DNA of 64,000 bases from Aurantiochytrium sp. KH105 (taxonomy: Eukaryota > Sar > Bigyra > Thraustochytrida > Thraustochytriidae): assembly GCA_003116975.1 (NCBI GenBank), contig BGKB01000123.1, positions 1 through 64,000 on the forward strand. Direction: 5' to 3'. Positions 57,701-64,000 of this stretch are shown here, in pieces (the stretch's first letter is position 1; each line of letters opens with the position of its first letter). The position numbers and the translations under genes are program-made. The notes below the pieces were generated by a model. It searched no databases. It worked only from the letters and a program-made list of their open reading frames with translations, and had not been told where the DNA came from.

Positions 57701-60700
57701 AGGGCCTCCAGCTCGGTGCACTTGCTAATTTTCAACTCCTTGGCTGCGTCCAGTAGCATTTGTGAAGCCTCCGCCCCCGACTCGCCCTTGCTTTGCAAAG
57801 TCTGCAAAACAGCGACCGCTCCGGGCGCAAGCGTGTACTCTGTCGAAACCATACGCGCCTCGCTTTGTCCATTCATCTCGCATAGCTCCATTAGACTGTC
57901 GTGCGGAAGACGATTCAGGTCCGCAAGCGCGACGCCCGCGGCGGCCTCCTCGGGGAGATACTCGGTCCACACAGCCTGTCGCCACTTGTTGAGTGCCGTC
58001 AAACGCTCCGTCAGCTGATCGAGCGTGGCCTCGAGTCTTGACCACGGCACAATGTGCAAGACCTCAAACGTGCCAGGATCCTTGGCTTCGAGCGCGTGCA
58101 AAAGACAAAAGGCAGTCGGTTTCTGGCCGCGCGCCAAGGGCTCTGCAACGTCCGCTCGACGCACCACCACAGAGAGAGTGCAGAAACGGCGACACACCTT
58201 GCACTGCAGCTGGGCATCACCGCCGTTTGCGCCGCCCATACGCGACATGACTGTTGAATTTTCGGCGCGCTCGCGACCATCAATGACACGATTCGAGACG
58301 CGGCTCTTTTGTTGCACCGTTTCCGCCGTTGCAGACGCCGGTCGCTGTACAGCCGTGGACATGCGGGACATAGGCCCTGCTGCGCCTGCCGCGCCCTGCT
58401 GCTTTCGAGCGCTCAGCCGCGCCTGCACCAAGTGTTGCGGTTCTTCAGAGATGACCGTCATGCCAGCATTTTCGCAGCGCTGACGCAGATCGAACTCAGC
58501 ATGCACAAGCTGCGCCAGAGAGGGGTACAACTTGCGAGCGAGAGCAAACGCCTCGTTGTCCTGTGATTTATCCCCCACATCCGTGGCCCCTGCGGCGGCT
58601 CGAGTTGCCAGCGAAAGCAGTAGTGTGCTGTGCGCAATGACTGGATTTTTGTTCAGTGCAATGTACCGCTCCACGCAGGCGTCACCAAATGGGAGCCAGC
58701 GCGGCGTGGCAAAGTTCACCGCCTCGGCGCAGTTAATGCCATGATTGAACCCACCATGATAGGCCTGCGGGAAAGTGAGAACAAAGTCGCCCGGGCGCTG
58801 AATCAAATGATAGACAGGGGCTCCTGCCTGAGCGACCTCGCCAGGATTGAATTGCGTCACAATACCCGTCAACACATCAGGACGCGCCGAAAAGAGATCC
58901 GGAGTCAGCTTTCGCGCTGCGTCCTCAAATTTAGCTGCTCCAGAAGACGGAACGCCGTACCAGGTCTTGGGCGCGCCCCAGTGGTGGTAGTTGATGGACG
59001 CAAAGTAGTGGTCCTCGGTGTGCCAGCAAAACGAGCTGAAAAACATTCCCATGTACAACCAAGGCACAATGACACCCGTGATGTCCTCTCCAACATATTG
59101 CAACAAAGATCCCGGGAGCTTGGGAAAGTTGTTCAGGTTCCATGGATCGTTGCGGTACTTGCTGATTTCGGTCGGAGGGATTGGGGGGTCCATGTAGGGT
59201 GTCGGGCGGTCTGGGGTTGGAAATCCCGATCCAAATGTGCCCGTGTCGAGATCGCTGCCGTAAGAGACCTTGAGATCTGTAAGGTTCATGTCGGTCCGCG
59301 CCGTTTCAGAGATAAGACGCCAATACTCCTTTTCGAGAGCCTCATCGCCAGCAGGGGTCCCGGCCTTTGCCAAGGCTTCGGCCACAAACGACGCGGGCGA
59401 TTCTTTTGCGCGATTGAGATACTTTTCCTGGAACGCAGTGCCCATTTCCTCGTACTCGGGGATGCTATAAGTTTGTCCTTCGCCAAAACCAAAGGAAGCG
59501 ATTCGTTTCGGCACGCCAGACTTTTTCGCTTTGCTGGCTTTCTTTCTTCGCGCTGTCGCATCTACCATTTCGAGGTCTCCGTCTTGCTCTTGCTTCACAT
59601 TCGCTAGTGCCTCGTCCTTGCTCTTTTCTTGAACTTCTTGTTGCTGATGCTGTTCCTTTTCTTCTTCCTCGTCACCATCTTCGTCTTCATCTTCATCTTC
59701 ATCATCGTCGTCTTCCATGCAAACAGAGCAGAACCAATCTCCCGAGGGAATTTGACGTAGCGCAGGCTGCAAACAGTTGGCGTGGTAGCCATAGTTGCAA
59801 CCATCGCAAAGGAGCATTGTTGCCGGACTGTCGGCACGAGTGCAAATCTGACAAATGCCCTCGAGTGCAGCTTCGCGGGCCAGCATGCGGCTCGAACCGG
59901 AGGCGAGAAGCATGAGAAGAGTTTCGCGATCAACAATGTCCTCGTGCGACAGGGTGCGAGCCCCGTCTTCGTAAGTGTACCGTACCTTGAAGGATTCTGC
60001 GTCAGGGGTCTTTTGAATCATGAGCAGGGCGTTTTCTTCGACCTGCTCGCGGTTTGTATGGTCAAATTTGGGAACATCTTTCGGACCAAGAAGACCCTCC
60101 ATGACCTGGCCCACCAGGCAGTCTCGAATGTCCGGAAAGTACTTGTAAAATATTGCGCCCAAGACGATATCTGGGTCCCCGCGTGGTGTCAGGCGCTGGC
60201 AAAGCCGAGGCTTCTTGACGCGAATCGTCCGTGTGCGTTCGGCACTACGCCGAATCAGAGTTTCGACTTTGGGTGCTCGGCCACGGCGCTTCTTGCGGAT
60301 TGGCTCACCGTCCTTGCCGAGAATGGTGCCAGTCGTGACGCTTGCGTCCGGTACAAAGTGGACTTCCACATCTTCATGTGCAAAGGTTGGCTCATCAGCA
60401 GTAGTTGCCTCGTGAGTCGCTTTCCGGATTGCAAAGTCCGCGGCGATATCGCCAGCCTGGCCCGCGCGTGCACCTTCGATACCTCGTGCCGTAGCCCGCA
60501 GTGCACGCGCAAGGAGGGCCTCCACATTATCGCCGTCAGAATCAAAGACCGGGCAAGTGGAGACGCTCTTTGTCATTGTCGCCGTTGTCAGCGTCTCTTC
60601 CTCCTTGACTTTTTCCTTTGACCCGGCCTCCTCCGTCTCTCCGGCCCTCCCCTCCTCTTCATCTTCATCGTCTTGCAGAAGCACAAAGGGAAGAATGTAG

Positions 60701-61290
60701 CGCTCATAGGCGTTGGCGAGAGTTTGATGGAGCGACTCTTTTCCCGACGGAACCGTAAGATCATCCGACTTGAGCGCGCCCTCGTCGGTGGATGCAAGTG
60801 CCCCGCCGGTCTCCGACTTGAGACTTGTCGGAGGGAACATTGCGAGCGTGACCTTGCGCCAAAAGGCGTCACGAGCTGCCATGTTGGCGAGTTTTGCAAG
60901 CTGCGGGGCCCCGCCGAGGTCTTCGACTGCGCGGTACAGCTTGAAGAGTCGTAGAGGCTCCTCTCCGCTTGCTTTGAGGACGCTGGGGACGGTGGGCAAA
61001 GGGCGGTCGCCCATGGGTGCGCCGCGCTTAAAATGAAACTTGCGGACATCCATGAGAAATTCGCGCTCCACGCGCGCGACTCCGTCCACCTTTGTCAGGT
61101 TTTGCACACGCGTGTGGAAGCGAAATTGCGCAGGGTCGACGGCGAAGAAGGGTTTCCACCCTTGCGGCGGTACGATTTTGCATATGCCGGCCTGCTCGGC
61201 CTCGTCTCGAATCGACGCGATGAACTTCATCGGATTCTGGAACTCCTCCGGAGACGGGTAGTACACAGGGGCCTCTTTGACGAGCTCCAT
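54775..61290 (-). CDS. KDM5: KDM5/JARID1 histone H3K4 demethylase
   Basis: 2171 residues in one exon from ATG 61290. In order: JmjN (~8-50, VYYPSPEEFQNPMKFIASI), ARID/BRIGHT-like (~75-170), PHD1 (~480-525, CQICTRADSPATMLLCDGCN), JmjC (~715-890), C5HC2 zinc finger (~1030-1080, CKVCRRFC), the helical PLU-1 region (~1090-1480), and three more PHD fingers near 1547, 1612 and 1668. In the JmjC core, FCWHTEDHY supplies the His and Glu iron ligands (near 756-758) and FNHGINCAEAVNF the second His, so catalysis by Fe(II)/2-oxoglutarate is expected. It should remove methyl groups from histone H3 lysine 4 in the nucleus. The last ~250 residues are Gln/His-rich, with long CAG-coded runs, then Gly-rich and Ala-rich runs, unlike animal or plant KDM5. 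The complete architecture in one exon is unusual. Confidence 0.97.
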   Translation of the reverse strand: MELVKEAPVYYPSPEEFQNPMKFIASIRDEAEQAGICKIVPPQGWKPFFAVDPAQFRFHTRVQNLTKVDGVARVEREFLMDVRKFHFKRGAPMGDRPLPTVPSVLKASGEEPLRLFKLYRAVEDLGGAPQLAKLANMAARDAFWRKVTLAMFPPTSLKSETGGALASTDEGALKSDDLTVPSGKESLHQTLANAYERYILPFVLLQDDEDEEEGRAGETEEAGSKEKVKEEETLTTATMTKSVSTCPVFDSDGDNVEALLARALRATARGIEGARAGQAGDIAADFAIRKATHEATTADEPTFAHEDVEVHFVPDASVTTGTILGKDGEPIRKKRRGRAPKVETLIRRSAERTRTIRVKKPRLCQRLTPRGDPDIVLGAIFYKYFPDIRDCLVGQVMEGLLGPKDVPKFDHTNREQVEENALLMIQKTPDAESFKVRYTYEDGARTLSHEDIVDRETLLMLLASGSSRMLAREAALEGICQICTRADSPATMLLCDGCNYGYHANCLQPALRQIPSGDWFCSVCMEDDDDEDEDEDEDGDEEEEKEQHQQQEVQEKSKDEALANVKQEQDGDLEMVDATARRKKASKAKKSGVPKRIASFGFGEGQTYSIPEYEEMGTAFQEKYLNRAKESPASFVAEALAKAGTPAGDEALEKEYWRLISETARTDMNLTDLKVSYGSDLDTGTFGSGFPTPDRPTPYMDPPIPPTEISKYRNDPWNLNNFPKLPGSLLQYVGEDITGVIVPWLYMGMFFSSFCWHTEDHYFASINYHHWGAPKTWYGVPSSGAAKFEDAARKLTPDLFSARPDVLTGIVTQFNPGEVAQAGAPVYHLIQRPGDFVLTFPQAYHGGFNHGINCAEAVNFATPRWLPFGDACVERYIALNKNPVIAHSTLLLSLATRAAAGATDVGDKSQDNEAFALARKLYPSLAQLVHAEFDLRQRCENAGMTVISEEPQHLVQARLSARKQQGAAGAAGPMSRMSTAVQRPASATAETVQQKSRVSNRVIDGRERAENSTVMSRMGGANGGDAQLQCKVCRRFCTLSVVVRRADVAEPLARGQKPTAFCLLHALEAKDPGTFEVLHIVPWSRLEATLDQLTERLTALNKWRQAVWTEYLPEEAAAGVALADLNRLPHDSLMELCEMNGQSEARMVSTEYTLAPGAVAVLQTLQSKGESGAEASQMLLDAAKELKISKCTELEALKVCGKALQSLRRDAAQMMAASRSNSSTWPRHKDVETLVSKFGGPSSRIPEVAALASRAQAALDWEGNALLLKETLASDPLNEAAAAALWEAKENLAQNIRVRVSPEAEEAVALAEACKWLQGAKSLVEREPRAASRDAKKHLDAKPPLSPAMEAHPIAETFKKRVNMVMEWEKRYLRQSQEATNAMEMIRLDASLAELMFKPSREMEAEMRAAMDKINIWLQDARALVERMDAPNSGDRWREAQLLKFIEDGKALGILEANFQDMREISCYIAAVRAWRQHCSDHLLLCKSLQPSELEEHAKSGTVEDREVLRAVLRGSYASIDQEALAHQVRGDGDKAQRRGTSKTKLYCVCRKPDLPNVFMFACDSCDEWYHPHCLATTQERVQEIGSFHCPTCIYDGKVLDKPPRKEGKYCYCQKDHGANDPMVQCEDCSDWYHPLCVGISLHEAREVKHFFCPACCLRSGKKPMVNLFCSCRKPDFGTSDFNLKMLCCENCSEWFHGVCIGLGDEAMERLASSSHRFFCQDCCQREDVPYLVDQGRSGFLAAYDHVRTIQSESASKSCVTTTHGTQVMLRSVTENNLQAARDGAKRLQVVVPEERSLASIIKSVEEWRQVARSLDLGKTSSRELWRMLFANASMPPDLGVQEAATILFELLLRFLRHLHVHGKRDDKIESQIHPNQIGSAETVAQKLECQSGTRDALIGLLQAPAVSAHIMERLPTLDAADMALVKALVRSFADQQQQKEKEQQEQQQQRDELKRQMQLQLQLQQFRKEQQEQQLREQRQLDQHRQQLFQQHHQQQASHHLGTPGLDLQLIQQQIQQHQQQQLQQQRQQQLQQQQQQQQRFQQQFHPHHHQHQQQQHHQHQHQHQPHLPPFFGGVGGQQRGGPMMNMMHPGMDRILGGSGGSGGVGANAGLGLGAGANPSDLLNQLRAHQVNGMNLGGNSNKDSAAAAAAAAAAAANMPLLAQQLLHRST

Positions 61291-63080
61291 GGTCTTCGTC
61301 TTTCCCGCCAGGTCCGCCGCGCCTGCACTGCTTCGCGCTCCGCCTCCTCGTCCTCGTCCTCCTCCTCGTCGTCGTCGCGCGGGCGGGCGCTGCTGACCGG
61401 CGCGCGGTCGTCAGCGACGCTGGCGCGGTCCCTGAAAAGGACGGCGACGAAGACGACGAGATGGACGACAAGCACGATACGGACGGCGACGAAATTTGCC
61501 TCGCGGCGCCGGGCGGCGCAAATTACGAGGGCCTGCGCCCGCGAAGGCTGCGCGCGATCGGGGCCGCGACGGAGACCAATACGAGCGAGCGAGCAAGCGA
61601 GATCGGGAGAGAGAGAGAGAGAGATGGAGAGTCCGCGCCGCGGGGATGGCGTCGGGTTTTCAAACCACTCAAGCAAGGACGAGCGAGCGAACACCGCGCG
61701 CGCGCCGGGCGCCGATTTTATTTTATTTTCACAGGCCGCGCGCCCGCCGCACCCCCGCCGCACCCCCGCCCCTTTCGCGCGCGCCGCGGATCGCTCGAGC
61801 CCCCGCGCAGCCGCCGCGGAGCGTCGGGATGGGAGAGCGAATTGGTGCCGCCAACTTGAAATCATCGAGCTCCTCTTTTTCCCGCGCCGCGCCTGGCCCG
61901 TGCAGGCCGTACCGGACCCGGAGTCATTTTAATCTTATACCTGCCGGAAATGGAGCGGGGTCCGGTCGGGGTTTCCGCGTCACGGAAGGGGCCGGGCTTT
62001 GCGAAACGGAAGGAACAAAATGTCCGGACCCAGCAGCGCTTGTGTGCGTGGCGGATGATGAGGCTTTACTTTGTGCCGCCTGAAAGAAGGTGGGCGAGGG
62101 CGGCGGAGGAAAGCGACGAGGAGGGGAACAGTGGAGGCTTTGGGGACGGGAAGAAGGGTGTGTATGTACGGTGGAGAAGTCCGCACTATCGAGACGGCAC
62201 TGGAGGTTTTCTAAGAAGGAGATGCATACATACTACTACTAGGCTGGCTGGTGATCGATCACCTGAGGCCGCAGAAGCGCATCGTGTGTGGAGGTGACCT
62301 TTTCGACAAATGTAGGCAGAGCGATGTTAAAACTAGACCTAGCTCTGGTCACGTGGTGGAGTGCTTGAAATTTGGCGAAATCGAAGCGACGGTCCGCCTC
62401 GGGTCAACCCGGTGACCCTCTGGGGACCAGACGCCGCGCCCTCGGACGAAAGAGCCTTAGCATGACGATTTGCACGCCTTCTGCGCTACTTTCCACCATT
62501 CCCAAAGTACTCGCGCTTTTACATCATTATCCGCGCTCATGCTGTTTCGCGTGGGCCCCCGTCACCGCCCCATGGTTGACATTTTCTCCTCACTTTTCTC
62601 CCCCACCCGCCCCCTCCACAAAGTATGTATGCCCCGAGTCCTCGAATTCCAGCTCTTCCTCCCTCTCGCGCCAAAACTCCTCCTGCGCGCGGCACGTTTT
62701 TCTCGCGCAACCGGCACGCCGCCTCGGGCCCTCCCGCGGCGAGCGCGCCTCCGTCTCGGCCGGGGCGGGCGCCCAGAGCCCGGGCTCGAAGGGCCGGCGT
62801 CCATCGCGAGACTTGGTCTTCGCCGGAGGCCGTCGCATCCACCCCCACAGTCCAGTTCGGCCTCTTTGAATGACGCGCAACGCAAGGCAACTCGTCACTT
62901 CTGTATAACTGTAAATAGAGAGAGAGCAAAGGAGAGCGGCAACAGCGACGCGGAGGAGGACGAAGCCGAGGACCCGAGCAGCGGCGGCAGAACTGGATCG
63001 AGGGCGGCGCGGAGACGGCGGCGGGGCGCGGCGCGAGAAAGGCGGCGGCGGGAAGAAGCGCGGGAGAAGGCGCGCGGAGC
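61291..63080. promoter_or_regulatory. 1.8 kb divergent region between KDM5 and the right-edge gene
   Basis: GC-rich, with a GA microsatellite near 61608-61625. No frame has domains, although frames of 150-300 codons are open on both strands (for example minus 62537-63328, which overlaps the right-edge gene antisense). It should hold both promoters. Confidence 0.45.
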
Positions 63081-64000
63081 ATGCTGCAGCTAGCGCTGCG
63101 GCCCGTGGACAGGACGGATGTGGCGGCGCTTGGACGCAGGGCCGGCGCGGCGGCGAACGAGGGCCTCCGCGACGGCCACTTTTTGGTGAGCTTGGCGTGC
63201 ACGGCGGCGGCGATCGCAGGCGTCGTGGCGTGGATGAGGCAGCCCGTGGACCCCAGCGTGCTACAGCTGGCCGTGGGCATCGTCATCCTCGCCACCATGT
63301 ATAGACCTGACTCGGCGCAGGCGGCCAAGCGCGAGGCGCTGCGCCAAATGCAGGCGGCGCTCTCTTACTTTGTCGCGGCTGAGCGCGAAATCTTCCGCGA
63401 AGTGCGCACCAGCCGCAACGCGCTTGCCCAGGAGTTCAACATTTTGCAGCAGCAAATCGACGACCACGGCGGCTGGTGGCGCTCCTGGACGAGCTTTCTT
63501 CGTTACGAAAGAATCATCCGCGATACATCCACATTGGAGCATCTGGCGCTACGGACGAGCAACGCAGTAGGAAGCGCGCTTTCGGGTCCGCTCGCGGAAT
63601 CTCTCGTGCAGACGCGTGGATTTGGTCCCATTGTCTTTGTTTGCCTCGCCTCCCCTGTTGCGGGTCAGACGCAACGCCAGCTTGCCCTAGCCTTGCTTGC
63701 CTCGCCGCAAAAGCCGCCCATGCACCTCCGGGTCTTTGGCATTTACTTTTTTGGCACCCTCGTTACGCGTTTTAGTGCTGCGCATGCTGTCGTCTCCCTC
63801 TTTCCGGACACGATCGAGTCACCGCGCATCGTTGATATGCGAGCTGATCTGCTTCGCCTGCAAGCACTCGTGAAAGTCAAAAAACATGAACTTAAGCGCA
63901 TCACGCATGGACAGCTTCGCCTCGAGCATCCTTTGCGCAAAACACAGTCAAAGAAAAAAGTGCCAACGAATGCAAAAACAGCCACATCGATCCCCAAACC
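63081..64000 (+). CDS. partial membrane protein, two N-terminal helices, unknown
   Basis: An ATG at 63081 opens a frame with no stop before the window edge, giving 306 residues so far. It begins MLQLALRPVDRTDVAALGRR. Two hydrophobic segments follow (FLVSLACTAAAIAGVVAWM at ~34-52 and VLQLAVGIVILATMY at ~59-73), forming a hairpin. Then comes a helical region (AAKREALRQMQAALSYFVAA; RNALAQEFNILQQQIDDHGG) and further moderately hydrophobic stretches (GFGPIVFVCLASPVAG and LRVFGIYFFGTLVTRF), ending with a Lys-rich part (KTQSKKKVPTNAKTATSIP). The rest lies beyond the window. I recognise no family. Codon composition is the same as that of its neighbours. Confidence 0.65.
   Translation, partial: MLQLALRPVDRTDVAALGRRAGAAANEGLRDGHFLVSLACTAAAIAGVVAWMRQPVDPSVLQLAVGIVILATMYRPDSAQAAKREALRQMQAALSYFVAAEREIFREVRTSRNALAQEFNILQQQIDDHGGWWRSWTSFLRYERIIRDTSTLEHLALRTSNAVGSALSGPLAESLVQTRGFGPIVFVCLASPVAGQTQRQLALALLASPQKPPMHLRVFGIYFFGTLVTRFSAAHAVVSLFPDTIESPRIVDMRADLLRLQALVKVKKHELKRITHGQLRLEHPLRKTQSKKKVPTNAKTATSIPK

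Noticed and set aside
1-64000. tRNA, rRNA, CRISPR arrays and whole mobile elements
   Set aside because: GGTTCGA-like motifs occur only in isolation without cloverleaf arms. No rRNA core sequence, no spaced direct-repeat array, and no transposase, integrase or reverse transcriptase motif were seen.

Overview
The window is nuclear DNA of a GC-rich, gene-dense protist. Long genes are mostly uninterrupted. One clear gene (isoamyl-acetate esterase type, 51054-52149) has two GT-AG introns of 186 and 94 nt. The gene set is eukaryotic: a KDM5 histone demethylase, a MyTH4 myosin, a PI-phospholipase C, RCC1 repeats, a neurochondrin and an SLC35F transporter. Together with the GC content, the near-absence of introns and the long homopolymer-rich proteins, this suggests a stramenopile of the labyrinthulomycete (thraustochytrid) kind. 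That placement is an inference from style and gene content, not a database match.

Layout. 1-3.4 kb is an irregular left flank: a possible terminal exon, a decayed Gln-rich repeat tract, and an open reading frame ending in a TIR domain. 3.4-22.6 kb is a run of four large minus-strand genes: WW-myosin-MyTH4, an EF-hand/RCC1/F5-8C protein, a PI-PLC, and a bZIP with a START-like C-terminus. A 1.4 kb divergent spacer separates the bZIP gene from a plus-strand membrane-anchored kelch/RING-H2 protein (23.9-26.0 kb). 26-42 kb is an unusual gene-poor island. It holds one possible small spliced gene, a minus-strand coding relic near 29 kb, and about 12 kb of GC-rich sequence packed with tetra-, penta-, nona- and dodecanucleotide repeats. 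From 42 kb dense coding resumes: a Zn2Cys6/PAS-like polyQ regulator, an acidic single-pass membrane protein of unknown function, neurochondrin, the esterase, an SLC35F-type transporter, a small orphan Gln-rich protein, KDM5 (6.5 kb, one exon) and a partial two-helix membrane protein running off the right edge.

Several neighbours are arranged head to head with short spacers: neurochondrin/esterase 255 bp, transporter/small orphan 309 bp, bZIP/RING 1371 bp, KDM5/membrane protein 1790 bp. Many others are tail to tail, so shared promoters and overlapping 3' ends are likely. The products fall into phosphoinositide/calcium signalling (PLC, EF-hand/RCC1), transcription and chromatin (bZIP, Zn2Cys6, KDM5), membrane proteostasis (RING), cytoskeleton (myosin) and metabolism/transport (esterase, SLC35F). 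They do not form one pathway. Strong codon bias opens very long antisense frames opposite real genes and across the GC-rich island; these are not reported as genes.

No complete mobile element, CRISPR array, rRNA or convincing tRNA was seen. No new multi-gene system is evident. The most interesting material is unusual domain combinations and the repeat-rich island.
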